The notes beneath the pieces were generated by a model that saw only the letters and a list, made by a program, of their open reading frames with translations, was not told the DNA's origin and did not search any database. 64,000 nucleotides of DNA from the NCBI GenBank assembly GCA_021201795.1, contig JAJQEF010000031.1:1-64000 (forward strand), written 5' to 3'. How positions within the stretch are numbered: the stretch's first letter is position 1; the number at the start of each line of letters is the position of its first letter. Origin of the DNA: Rikenellaceae bacterium (lineage in GTDB: Bacteria > Bacteroidota > Bacteroidia > Bacteroidales > Rikenellaceae). Positions 42,984-51,603 of this stretch are shown here, piece by piece. Both the position numbers and the translations under genes were made by a program.

Positions 42984-43325
42984 TTATAATAATTCTTCTA
43001 TGGGATCCCACATTATCTTATGAACGTTACAAACTTTATTATTCCGTATCTCCACTCCTTCGCCAGCGAGTAATCCGGCCATCTCGTTTCCTGATCCGAA
43101 AGCTCTTTTTCCAGACAAAATTCCGGAACTTGCTACAACCCTGTGAGCAGGAATTCCATCTCGCATTTTTCCCGAAACGGAAATTATCCGTCCCACCATA
43201 CGTGAATTATTAGGTCGCCCTGCAGCCCGCGCAAGTTTTTTATAACTGGTCACACGACCGCATGGAATAAGTTCGATCAATTCCAAAACAGCATCAATAA
43301 ACAGTTTTTTTTCTTCTTCTGTCAT
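42984..43325 (-). CDS. Alkyltransferase-like protein (MGMT family, PAHR active-site motif)
   Basis: The 113-residue protein matches the DNA-binding half of O6-alkylguanine-DNA alkyltransferases: IPCGRVTSYKKLARAAGRPNNSRMVGRII near residue 18 is the HTH and Arg-finger region. The active-site motif usually PCHRV is PAHRVV here (near residue 80), so the acceptor Cys is replaced by Ala. It is therefore an ATL/YbaZ-type protein, which binds alkylated bases and recruits nucleotide excision repair instead of repairing directly. The length is right for this class. It stands alone. Confidence 0.88.
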   Translation of the reverse strand: MTEEEKKLFIDAVLELIELIPCGRVTSYKKLARAAGRPNNSRMVGRIISVSGKMRDGIPAHRVVASSGILSGKRAFGSGNEMAGLLAGEGVEIRNNKVCNVHKIMWDPIEELL

Positions 43326-43441
43326 TTTACGGAATATTTTACATTTTGCAATCTCCAGCCGGATTGATTTATAAAGTACAATTTAACGGATTGTTAAAAG
43401 GAAAAAAATCCTTTCAGTTACTTAAACAAAAAAGGTTAAAT

Positions 43442-43471
43442 AATAAAATTATTTGCGCAAATAATTTTATT
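43442..43471. promoter_or_regulatory. Perfect 30-bp palindrome upstream of a lipoprotein gene
   Basis: Fifteen bases starting AATAAAATT and ending ATTTGC are followed directly by their exact complement. The centre is GCGC at 43455-43458. The palindrome lies 56 nt before the ATG at 43527, upstream of the probable -7 region, so it could be a dimer-binding operator or an extruded cruciform/hairpin. Confidence 0.7.
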
Positions 43472-43526
43472 TTACTCAATAAAAATACTATTTTCGAAAT
43501 AGATTTTAAACCATTAACCTAAATTT

Positions 43527-44174
43527 ATGATGAAAAAATTTTTTACCATTACTCTGTTCATGATCAGTTTCATGATCATCTCCTGTAACTCATCTCAGAA
43601 AAAAGCAGAAGAGCAGGCAAAAAAAGAAGCTGCCGAATTAGCAGAAGCTCGTGCACAGGCTATACAGGATTCTATAAAAAATGAATTGGCAATCATCGAA
43701 GCTGATTCCATTGAACAATCAAAAATTAAAAGTTACAACGTAAAAATGTTATCTGGTAAGCATAAGTATGGTGGCTCAACTAAAATCACTTACATGTCGC
43801 AACAAATGCTATTAGCTGAAAATGAAGAAACTGCCGAGAAGGAAATGTGGACCGATGACAAAAAAGCAACCAGGGCAAAGTTGATAAAAGAGTTCGACAG
43901 AGGCGGACGTATCAGGCTCGACATAGAGAGGGAAACCATCGAATCTGCGAATACCGAATGGTTCACTATAATAATTAAAGACATGGAAGAAAATGAGATT
44001 TACCGTGAAAAACTTAGCTCATCAATTCCTAATGTACCTATCGGCAATCGTTACTGGTGGAATCTTAAAACTATCGGCATAGAACAAAGGCTCAACGCTC
44101 CTTTCTATGTTTATGTAACTGAAGTAGGCGCAGACGAACCGTTCAAATTCGAAGTCACTCCAGTTTATAAATAG
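43527..44174 (+). CDS. Lipoprotein of unknown function
   Basis: The 215-residue protein has a lipoprotein leader ending FMIISCNSS. A Lys/Ala/Glu-rich helix follows (residues 25-60), then a beta-rich domain with YGGSTKITYMSQ and NRYWWNLKTIGIEQRLNAPFYVYVTEVGADEPFKFEVTPVY. I do not recognise the family. A terminator (44198-44229) follows and a perfect 30-bp palindrome precedes it, so it is a single-gene unit that may be tightly controlled. An alternative start one codon later is equally possible. Confidence 0.7.
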   Translation: MMKKFFTITLFMISFMIISCNSSQKKAEEQAKKEAAELAEARAQAIQDSIKNELAIIEADSIEQSKIKSYNVKMLSGKHKYGGSTKITYMSQQMLLAENEETAEKEMWTDDKKATRAKLIKEFDRGGRIRLDIERETIESANTEWFTIIIKDMEENEIYREKLSSSIPNVPIGNRYWWNLKTIGIEQRLNAPFYVYVTEVGADEPFKFEVTPVYK

Positions 44175-44197
44175 TTTATACTATCTAAATAATCGGT

Positions 44198-44229
44198 AAT
44201 CCCCGAGGCTCAGGCTTCGGGGATTTTTA
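44198..44229 (+). terminator. Terminator of the lipoprotein gene
   Basis: AATCCCCGAgGC, loop TCAG, GCtTCGGGGATT (44198-44224), then five T. Confidence 0.85.
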
Positions 44230-44616
44230 TATCCACACCAAATACAGAGTCGGTAATTCATTGTAATAAAACAACTTGCGACTCGCAACAGATACTATTA
44301 AATTTTCATTCAGAACTTGCAGAAGATAAAAAGTAAATTTATATTTACTATAAATAAAGATGTGAATCTAAGATATCATAAAACATATACTAAAAATCCA
44401 CACTGTTTTTACGGATAAATTTGCTCATAGATACTGTAAATTAAAGGTACTACTAATTTATCTTCCACATAATAAATACAGGGCGATTGGCAGGTGAGCC
44501 GGCTGGCAATAAAAAATTTTACAGTTTATAGTTGTTCTACCCTTTGTTTCATGCCGGCTCTTTACTAATTTACTTTATATAATTATAAAAGGGAATGTGT
44601 ATTCACCCCCCCCTTA

Positions 44617-44751
44617 CAGCAAAAAATTAAGGACATCGGTAAAAAGTTCACGGCGATGGACGGACGATGGATAGGTATGTTCTGCCCACGGCACAAGAAA
44701 AATAAGGACGGTGGAAGAGCGGATCACGACTGGTTCCGTATAACCGAATAA
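44617..44751 (+). pseudogene. C-terminal fossil of a GH43-type glycoside hydrolase
   Basis: A frame of about 45 codons with no start reads DIGKKFTAMDGRWIGMFCPR, then HKKNKDGGRADHDWFRITE and TAA at 44749-44751. This resembles the end of GH43 beta-xylosidase/arabinofuranosidase proteins (a GRWVGAK...GYADFDWFRI pattern). No catalytic domain is upstream; the region 44230-44616 has no other supported gene. It is most simply a deleted polysaccharide-utilisation gene. Confidence 0.5.
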
Positions 44752-44821
44752 ATGTCCTTATTATAAAATAGCAGTAATTATATAAGTTCGGGATTGCTGC
44801 ACTTTAGGTTTCTAACTAATT

Positions 44822-46045
44822 CTACAAATCCGTTCCCGGAATATTAACCGGATACTGAAAAGTCCGGAGATTAAAGAGAGGCATTACCGCATAAATATGG
44901 TCGAAAACATCTGACTGCACACGCTCGTAATCCACCCATGACTGTTTGGCCTAAAAACAATAAATCTCGATAGGCAATCCTGTCGGGCCCGGCTGTAACT
45001 GTCGAACGAGATGGAGCATATTAAGATTAATATTCGGATTATGTGTAAGCCATGATTCAAGGTATTCCCGGAAGGTACCTATATTTGTCAGACGTCGTTT
45101 ATCTATATTATTCTTTATCGAAGAATTATATTCGTTTATTTCGAATATTTTTTTCTCTATATAATCTTTCATCAGATCCGAGCTTTTTAAAGTATCCAAC
45201 TCCTCATCCGAAAGATAATGGATCGAGTTTACATCTATAAATACAGACCTTTTGATTCGTCTTCCCTTAGACTCGAACATTCCCCGCCAATTTGTAAATG
45301 CTTCGGAAACGAGTTTATATGTTGGAATAGTAGTTATTGTTTTGTCCCAGTTCTGAACTTTTACGGTAGTAAGATTGATTTCCTGAACAAAACCGTCCGC
45401 ATGCGATCCCGGCATCTCAATCCAGTCTCCAATGTGAACCATATTATTGGCTGTAAGCTGGATACCTGCTACAAAGCCAAGAATGGAGTCCTTAAATATC
45501 AGCATCAGCACCGCAGCAAATGCCGTTAGCCCCGCAAAAAGTGCGGTAAGGTCTGTTCCGGTAAAAATTTGAACGATACCTATTATAGCACCGCAATAAA
45601 TGAAAATAAGTATTACCTGAATGAAAACCTTGGTGGGCTTATTCTTCGATACCGGATAACTTTCGTAAATACGGTTTATTCCGTCGAACACTGCAGAGAT
45701 TAAAAGAACGCTGGCCAAAATTATCCATGCAGAAAGGAATTTATAAACAATATGTATGTGGTTCCATTCTACACCGCTTACCCCGGCACGGATAACGACC
45801 GGCATTAACCACAATCCGAGCCTGTTGAAAAATTTTTTATCGAACAGCAGATCATCCCATTTAGTCGACGTTTTTCCAGCAATCTTGAATACCAGCTTCG
45901 ACAACCATTTTTTCGCGATCATATAAACTATCCAGCCCAACAGCGACGCGATCAACAAAGACAAAACTACATGAGAGCCGTTAATTATCTTAACGGCGGA
46001 TCCGGGAGAAATTCCCATATCTGTCAAAAATCCGTAAATATCCAT
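44822..46045 (-). pseudogene. MscS-family mechanosensitive channel (YbdG-like) with an in-frame TAG
   Basis: The 408-codon frame has five membrane helices near residues 20-180, then the MscS beta domain (FVAGIQLTANNMVHIGDWIEMPG, TVKVQNWDKTITTIPTYKLVSEAFTNW), as in YbdG. A TAG at 44951-44953 follows EIYCF; the same frame continues AKQSWVDYERVQSDVFDHIYAVMPLF to TAG at 44822, which is the normal C-terminal end of this family. The stop most probably replaced a Ser (TCG to TAG) or Thr codon. Truncation would remove 44 codons, including the conserved QSDVFDH helix. The channel relieves osmotic pressure in the inner membrane. Confidence 0.82.
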
Positions 46046-46066
46046 TTCATTATTTTAAAGTAAAGT

Positions 46067-46621
46067 CTATTTCCATCTCGGTATATCGGTAATTATTCCG
46101 AAGAGATCCAAAGCCCGGCCTACGGAGTGTGTAACCATATCGTCGATGGATCGAGGATGAGTATAAAATGAAGGAACCGGAGGCATAACTATACCTCCCA
46201 TCTCAGTTATGGCAACCATATTGCGAAGATGTCCCAGGTGAAGCGGGGTTTCACGAACCATTACCACCAGCCTCCGCCTCTCTTTGAGCACAACATCCGC
46301 AGCGCGTGTTAATAAACTGCCTGCGATTCCCGAAGCTATTTCCGCCATGGTTTTCACCGTACAGGGAGCCACCAGCATGCCTACGGTTCTGAACGATCCG
46401 CTGGCGATTGCCGCACCTATATCGTCGATATCATAAACAACGTCGGCAAGGGAAAGTATACGTTCCCGGTTGACGAGCATCTCTTTTTTTATAACGACTT
46501 CAGCCGACCGGCTCATTACTAGATGTGTTTCAAGAGGTGTTTCCTTTAAAAGCTCGAGAGCTTTTAATCCGTATTGAATACCAGTGGCTCCAGTAATGCC
46601 TATTATTATTCTATTATCCAT
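46067..46621 (-). CDS. ubiX: Flavin prenyltransferase UbiX
   Basis: The 184-residue protein has ITGATGIQYGLKALELLKE at the N-terminus (FMN-binding), VAPCTVKTMAEIASGIAGSLLTRAADV near residue 85, and VMVRETPLHLGHLRNMVAI near residue 120, all signatures of UbiX/Pad1. It attaches a dimethylallyl group to FMN to make the prenyl-FMN cofactor of UbiD decarboxylases; no ubiD is in the window. It starts 22 nt before the MscS gene, and TATCTTTG at 46639-46646 is its -7 box. Confidence 0.92.
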   Translation of the reverse strand: MDNRIIIGITGATGIQYGLKALELLKETPLETHLVMSRSAEVVIKKEMLVNRERILSLADVVYDIDDIGAAIASGSFRTVGMLVAPCTVKTMAEIASGIAGSLLTRAADVVLKERRRLVVMVRETPLHLGHLRNMVAITEMGGIVMPPVPSFYTHPRSIDDMVTHSVGRALDLFGIITDIPRWK

Positions 46622-46638
46622 TTTTAAGATAATTTTAT

Positions 46639-46646
46639 CAAAGATA
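46639..46646 (-). promoter_or_regulatory. -7 promoter box of ubiX
   Basis: TATCTTTG on the minus strand, 18 nt upstream of the ATG at 46621; no clear -33. Confidence 0.4.
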
Positions 46647-46663
46647 ATATTATTTATGCTGTC

Positions 46664-46691
46664 AAAAAATCCGGCTCATGGCCGGATTTTA
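46664..46691 (-). terminator. Terminator of the exported flavoprotein operon
   Basis: AAAATCCGGC (46666-46675), loop TCATG, GCCGGATTTT (46681-46690), with T runs on both strands; it ends the operon that runs from 49634. Confidence 0.8.
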
Positions 46692-47456
46692 TTATTTTAT
46701 AAAGTTTGTACTTATTCGCGGTTCAGGTTCCGGCGGATTAATACCGGCTTCTTTTCCTAACCCGAAACATTTTATCATCCATGCCATATTACGCCCCAGG
46801 GTTCTCATTATCTGCAATCCTTCCTCGTCCTTACGCACATCGTCATGGGTGAAGCCATGAACCATATTCCAATACTGGGAAGGAACAATCGGCATATTGC
46901 TGATAGTAAAATATTTATTCAGTTGATCCAGAGTTGCTGTCGATCCTGCCCGCCGGCAGCTTGCCACAGCAGCACCGGGTTTATAAGCCATTTTCCTGCT
47001 CGCCGCATAAAACAGTCTGTCGAGAAAAGGAGTGATAAAACCGGAAGCAGAAGCGTAATGTACCGGGGATCCAAAGATAAAACCATCGAATTCATCCAAG
47101 CGTACGATAAGCTCATTAACCTTATCATCCACTACGCACCTGCCTGATTTTCGGCAGAATCCGCAGCCCATACATCCCGAAACAGGTTTATCGGCTATAT
47201 GTATTATTTCGGAACCGACACCTTCCTTATCCAGCGCTCCGGCAATTTCGGTTAATGCGGTATATGTGCACCCTTCTTTATGAGGGCTCCCATTTAAAAG
47301 AAGTACTTTCATATTATCGTTCATTCGTTTCTTATCGGTTTTAAGTGGTGATGCGTCAACAGTATCTGCGGCTTTTAAATCCAGCCACGGTACCAGAGTA
47401 CCTAACCCTGCGAGCATCATATATTTCAATGCTTCCCGTCGTGTCATAATTTTCAA
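46692..47456 (-). CDS. Tat-exported NAD(P)H-dependent flavodoxin-fold reductase
   Basis: The 254-residue protein starts MKIMTRREALKYMMLAGLG, a twin-arginine signal with a hydrophobic core, so the folded flavoprotein is probably exported by Tat. The flavodoxin-like fold begins near residue 50 (VLLLNGSPHKEGCTYTAL, FMN phosphate loop), and CMGCGFCRKSGRCVVDD is a four-Cys motif of iron-sulfur flavoprotein-like reductases. It follows the nitroreductase by 43 nt and is the last gene of the redox operon. The electron donor outside the cytoplasm is not known. Confidence 0.85.
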   Translation of the reverse strand: MKIMTRREALKYMMLAGLGTLVPWLDLKAADTVDASPLKTDKKRMNDNMKVLLLNGSPHKEGCTYTALTEIAGALDKEGVGSEIIHIADKPVSGCMGCGFCRKSGRCVVDDKVNELIVRLDEFDGFIFGSPVHYASASGFITPFLDRLFYAASRKMAYKPGAAVASCRRAGSTATLDQLNKYFTISNMPIVPSQYWNMVHGFTHDDVRKDEEGLQIMRTLGRNMAWMIKCFGLGKEAGINPPEPEPRISTNFIK

Positions 47457-47499
47457 TCTTACATTCCATACAACCTTTGTGCACTAAATATAAGAAATT

Positions 47500-48105
47500 T
47501 TACCATTTATTCCAGTGTACCCTTTCTTCGTTCCATTTATCTTTCGGCTGATTCTCCCCGGAAGGATAACCGACAGGAATTATATTAAGAGGAACAATAT
47601 GATCAGGTAGTCCCAGAACTTCAGCACCTATTTTAATTCTGTTATCCGCAGGATAAATGCTTGTCCACACACCGCCGAGTCCAAGTTCGGTAATCGCCAG
47701 AAGAATATTCTGCGATGCTGCGGAGCAGTCCTGTATCCAATATTCCTCCTGCCATCCCTGTCCGGTTTTGGTAAGGTCGCCGCATACGAGAATCGCCGCG
47801 GGAGCTCGCTGCGCCATAGCTGAAGTCGGCAGTTTTTCACCGATAGATTTCAGGATATCAGTATCGTCGAGAATTATGAACTGCCACGGCTGTTTGTTCA
47901 TTGCCGAAGGAGCGGCCATTCCCGCACGAACGATATTTTCCAATGCTTCACGCGGACCTTTTTGATCCGTATATTCACGAATACTTACACGGCTGGTGAT
48001 AGCTTCTATAGCGGTCATACCGGCAGGAGCTTCCTGCGCGGAGAGTTTATCTATACCTATAAAGACCAATAAAAGCAGAAGAAATAAAGGTTTTGTCGTT
48101 TTCAT
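47500..48105 (-). CDS. Exported nitroreductase-family flavoprotein
   Basis: The 201-residue protein has a cleavable signal peptide (FLLLLLVFIGIDKLSAQ) followed by a full nitroreductase fold: SRVSIREYTDQKGPREALENIVR, AGMAAPSAMNKQPWQFIIL (FMN binding) and LGLGGVWTSIYPAD. Most nitroreductases are cytosolic and use NAD(P)H; this one is exported, which is unusual. It lies between an FMN-binding protein and a Tat-exported flavodoxin-like reductase, so they may form a relay that reduces an external substrate. Confidence 0.87.
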   Translation of the reverse strand: MKTTKPLFLLLLLVFIGIDKLSAQEAPAGMTAIEAITSRVSIREYTDQKGPREALENIVRAGMAAPSAMNKQPWQFIILDDTDILKSIGEKLPTSAMAQRAPAAILVCGDLTKTGQGWQEEYWIQDCSAASQNILLAITELGLGGVWTSIYPADNRIKIGAEVLGLPDHIVPLNIIPVGYPSGENQPKDKWNEERVHWNKW

Positions 48106-48111
48106 AATATG

Positions 48112-48624
48112 TTATTTTAAATTATCTTTTATTCCGGATATAGTTTTCCTGACTGTATTTATTACTCCTGTAGAACTGGAAGTTGCTCCGGATACTACGT
48201 CAGCTTCGCTGTGAAGCGCGGCATCCAATGTCATCCCGTTCCATTTTTGCAGAAGACCGCTGTTAACTACAAAATTCCAGTAGTCAGGGGTTTCACGATT
48301 CTCCCCGGCAGCAATACCGACTATTATATTATTTTGGTCGACAGCTATAAATAGCGGGACCTCTCCCCTGAACCCTTTAACATCACCCGCATATCGGGAA
48401 GAAGAATAAACGGCAACGCCGTTATCAAGCCTCCATACACCATCCGCCGTATTTTTATAAACCGTATCTTCGAATCCGAGTTGAGACATTACCGGTTTCA
48501 TAGTACTTCCTTCATCCTGCGAATCCGCCAGAGAATTTCCTAAAACATCCTCAATGGTGCCTGCTGTAAAAGTCACCAGTGTCATAATAGCGATAACACA
48601 TGTTAGTTTTTTTGTTTTTTTCAT
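48112..48624 (-). CDS. Exported FMN-binding protein (RnfG/NqrC-type flavinylation domain)
   Basis: The 170-residue protein has a signal peptide-like leader and an FMN-binding domain ending in DVVSGATSSSTGV near residue 150, the flavinylation motif ([DN]xxSGATxxT) modified by ApbE. The core contains GEVPLFIAVDQNNIIVGIAAGENRETP, typical of these domains. A covalently bound FMN would carry electrons outside the inner membrane. Its ATG overlaps the stop of the royal-jelly-like gene, and a nitroreductase follows 6 nt later. ApbE is not in the window. Confidence 0.85.
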   Translation of the reverse strand: MKKTKKLTCVIAIMTLVTFTAGTIEDVLGNSLADSQDEGSTMKPVMSQLGFEDTVYKNTADGVWRLDNGVAVYSSSRYAGDVKGFRGEVPLFIAVDQNNIIVGIAAGENRETPDYWNFVVNSGLLQKWNGMTLDAALHSEADVVSGATSSSTGVINTVRKTISGIKDNLK

Positions 48625-49634
48625 TAAGGTTTGAATTTAAATAGTCCGTACTTTACCCTTTGATTCTCCGGGTAATTTATTTGCGATGTCGTAAAATAAA
48701 TATATCCGTCATTGTCTTTTGAGAAACTGTCCGCCCAACGGATCGTCTTCCCGCCAAAGTCGAGAGTTCGACCCTTCCCGGTCTCAATATTGTATTCCCA
48801 GATCCCTCCTTCCGGCAGATTAGCCATATATAATTTATTATCGTGCAAAATAAAACCGTCCGCGGGAACATTGTCCTTGTTTACAACTTTGACATGACCG
48901 CATCTTTCAGCAGGACTCATCGACCTGTCCAGTAATGCCGATGTAGGAATTTCGTAGAGTATATCCCCTGTTAAAGCTGAAAAATAAAGAGTTGAGTTAT
49001 CATCAGACAGTTCTATTCCGTCGCTGTTGGTTATATTTTTCGATTTACCGGTAGATTTGAAATTTATTCCGTCCAGATTCGCAAGCACTGCCTTACACTC
49101 ACTGTCGAGCGCGCGCCAAGAAGCTCCGGAACCCAGATCAAGTACCACGATACCGCCCAATTCGGAATCGGTTACATAAGCTATGTTACCTTCCGTATCT
49201 ATGCGTACGTCATTCAGGTAGCTCTTCTTCGAATAAGACCGTTCCGAGAATTTGTAGGCTCTCACTATCTCATTTTTCTCAAGATCCACCTGATATAAAT
49301 AAGGACCTTCATTCGTCACGCCCCTGAAATTCGGGCTTGCTGGGTCGAGTATCCACAACCTGTTTTTATTATCTATATAAACACTTTGCACACAAACAAA
49401 TAATTCCTGATCCTCTACCGAAGGATACGCTACTTCTTTACCATTGACAATTTCCGCGACTTTGAAATCTAACGGGACCTTCCATGTCGGATAATTGACA
49501 AATATTCTTTTTTCTTTCGACACGGCAACACCGGTCCACTGATAACCGGATTCCGCCACCTTAATAAGTTCCGTCTGCGCATTTGATAAAATAGCGGACG
49601 ATAAAAGAACTGCTATCGATAATAATTTTTTCAT
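48624..49634 (-). CDS. Exported major royal jelly/dopachrome-tautomerase-like beta-propeller
   Basis: The 336-residue protein has a signal peptide (MKKLLSIAVLLSSAILSNAQ) and a six-bladed propeller of the MRJP/yellow family: GVAVSKEKRIFVNYPTW, ECVQSVYIDNKNRLWILDPAS-like FVCVQSVYIDNKNRLWILDP, SYLNDVRIDTEGNIAYVTDS and NSDGIELSDDNSTLYFSAL. Bacterial members are often near quinone or redox genes; the substrate is unknown. It is the first gene of the minus-strand redox operon, divergent from hxlR. Confidence 0.87.
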   Translation of the reverse strand: MKKLLSIAVLLSSAILSNAQTELIKVAESGYQWTGVAVSKEKRIFVNYPTWKVPLDFKVAEIVNGKEVAYPSVEDQELFVCVQSVYIDNKNRLWILDPASPNFRGVTNEGPYLYQVDLEKNEIVRAYKFSERSYSKKSYLNDVRIDTEGNIAYVTDSELGGIVVLDLGSGASWRALDSECKAVLANLDGINFKSTGKSKNITNSDGIELSDDNSTLYFSALTGDILYEIPTSALLDRSMSPAERCGHVKVVNKDNVPADGFILHDNKLYMANLPEGGIWEYNIETGKGRTLDFGGKTIRWADSFSKDNDGYIYFTTSQINYPENQRVKYGLFKFKP

Positions 49635-49740
49635 AATAATTTCTTTTATATGTTTTATAGTATACGGCTAAAATATTACCTTTATATCATAAAATAAAGT
49701 ACCTACCAAAAAGTATTATAGTTACTAAAAGGAGTAAATT

Positions 49741-50094
49741 ATGGATTGCCAACCTGTTATAAAAAAATATTTTTTTCAAGGCGATGAATATTTATGTTCG
49801 CTCGAACTTGCCATGAGTCTTATAGGAGGCAAATGGAAGACAATGGTGGTATTTCATCTCAAAGACGGTCCACTGCGTTCCGGGGAATTACAGCGCACCC
49901 TCCCCCATATCAGCAACAAAATGTTTACCCAAACCCTCCGTGAACTGGAAAAAAGCGGTCTGATAGAACGGGTTATATACCCTGTCGTTCCCCAAAAGGT
50001 AGAGTACAAACTCACTCCCGTCGGTGAATCCGTGCTGCCTGTAGTTCTCGGACTTGCGCAGTGGGGAATCGACATAAGCGAAAACAAGAATTGA
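49741..50094 (+). CDS. HxlR-family transcriptional regulator
   Basis: The 117-residue protein is an HxlR winged helix: CSLELAMSLIGGKWKTMVVFHL, GELQRTLPHISNKMFTQTLRELE and LIERVIYPVVPQKVEYKLTPVGES. It has the family's conserved N-terminal Cys (Cys20) and an SD-like AGGAG 8 nt before the ATG, unusual in this phylum. The divergent position, 106 bp from the redox operon, suggests that it controls that operon, as HxlR-type proteins often sense aldehydes or quinones through Cys. The gap has several short AT-rich repeats (for example AAGTA/AGTA at 49697-49727). Confidence 0.88.
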   Translation: MDCQPVIKKYFFQGDEYLCSLELAMSLIGGKWKTMVVFHLKDGPLRSGELQRTLPHISNKMFTQTLRELEKSGLIERVIYPVVPQKVEYKLTPVGESVLPVVLGLAQWGIDISENKN

Positions 50095-50212
50095 TCCCTC
50101 ATATAATTTTTACCGTACCATATCAAATAAAGTACCGCACAGCACGGTTAAGCGCCGGGGTTATATTACCATACCTTCACGTAAATACCGCTTTCGGACT
50201 TTATTCTCCATT

Positions 50213-50228
50213 TTTCCGGCACCGGAAA
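50213..50228. repeat. Inverted repeat in the fimbrial upstream region
   Basis: TTTCCGG-CA-CCGGAAA is a perfect 7+7 repeat in the gap 50095-50394 before the fimbrial operon; no two-part promoter was found in that gap. Confidence 0.4.
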
Positions 50229-50394
50229 TCATCCGTTATATCCGAACAGCATCCTGTTTTTTCCAACGGGCAGGTTTTCGAAAAAAATTATCGGTTAATA
50301 AAGAATAATACTGCATTTTAACCGCCCGAAACGGATGGCTCAGATAATGATAGCACATAAAGAAATTAATCTCAAGCTATCAAAATCTAAGAAA

Positions 50395-51591
50395 ATGAGA
50401 AAAAAAATCTTTTCAACATTAACAGTGGCAGCCCTTGTATTGATCAGCTGCAGCAATAAAAATGAAACAACGTCTCCAGAACCGAATCCACGGGAAACAA
50501 AATCAGTTTACCTCCAGATCGATTTTGCTTCGAAGAGCAAAACAAAATCTGACGAGCCTTCACAAGCAGGAGAAGCAGCTCCTTTATACTCTGCACTTAT
50601 ATATTTTCTGGACGGTGCGGCGGATCCTATCGTATTCGACTACCGCACTATCAGCGCTAACGGCAATCCGTCGGTAACCGAACTCGAAGAAGGATACAGA
50701 TTCGACGGTATTCCTTCGTCCGTAACACAGGTTTACGTAATAGGCAACTATAACACTGTCGATATGCAGGGCGACGGATCAACATTTCCGATGGTCGACG
50801 GAATTCCTTTGTCCCAGATACAAGAAGTCGTGTTAAACATCGAGCAAAACAACCACGGTGCACTTCGGGACGCTACGACAGTTGACGGTCTGCTTACCCT
50901 AATGGACGGACGCGACACTATAGACGAATATGTAGTAGGCTCCAATACATGGAACGGCGACGAAGCCCTGACAGCAGGCGATCTTTACGCTAACGTCGAG
51001 ATATCCCCTATAGTAGCTCGAATCGAAATAGACGAGATAGAATACACCGGAACTCTTCTGCAGTCGATGACGATCGAAGGAATTTATATCAACTATTACT
51101 ATCAGCAAACGACGCTCGATCTCGATTATACGAACTATTCATACACGGACAATGGTTCAGATGTAAGTAATTACGATTCGGATCATGAAAACGACGATTT
51201 CGCATACAGGTACTACATGTCTATGTTCGACCAGATTAACAACCGTATAGTGGTAGCCAACGGAAGAACGACAGAACCTGATAACGGAACGTGGGCATAC
51301 CATGTATTCGGCGATTCGAGCCCTGTTCCGCATATTATCCTTAAAGTTACGGACATCGTAGCGGTGAATAACAATCAGGTCATAGGCACGAGATATGTAA
51401 CCGTAAAAGGATATCTGGACAGCGGCAACGACGAAGTGACTGAATTCGACAGGAACACTATCTACAGGATCGCTACGCTCCAATTCAGCGACGACGATCT
51501 CGAGATCTTCCCCGAAACAGAATCCAAGAACGTATGGGTGCACGTGGAAGTGGCTCCGTGGGTCGTGGAAACAGTGACTCCTATAATATAG
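50395..51591 (+). CDS. FimA/Mfa1-type major fimbrillin lipoprotein
   Basis: The ATG at 50395 (MRKKIFSTLTVAALVLISCS) gives 398 residues with a lipobox ending VLISC. Bacteroidales fimbrillins are made as lipoproteins, exported and cut by an Arg-gingipain-type protease before polymerising; the N-terminal domain here (SVYLQIDFASK, DGAADPIVFDYRTISANG) and the two-domain transthyretin-like layout fit. The C-terminus (VHVEVAPWVVETVTPI) matches the donor strand of FimA. It is the first and best preserved gene of a three-gene fimbrial operon; 12 nt separate it from the next gene. Confidence 0.85.
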   Translation: MRKKIFSTLTVAALVLISCSNKNETTSPEPNPRETKSVYLQIDFASKSKTKSDEPSQAGEAAPLYSALIYFLDGAADPIVFDYRTISANGNPSVTELEEGYRFDGIPSSVTQVYVIGNYNTVDMQGDGSTFPMVDGIPLSQIQEVVLNIEQNNHGALRDATTVDGLLTLMDGRDTIDEYVVGSNTWNGDEALTAGDLYANVEISPIVARIEIDEIEYTGTLLQSMTIEGIYINYYYQQTTLDLDYTNYSYTDNGSDVSNYDSDHENDDFAYRYYMSMFDQINNRIVVANGRTTEPDNGTWAYHVFGDSSPVPHIILKVTDIVAVNNNQVIGTRYVTVKGYLDSGNDEVTEFDRNTIYRIATLQFSDDDLEIFPETESKNVWVHVEVAPWVVETVTPII

Positions 51592-51603
51592 AAAAATTGT
51601 TTG

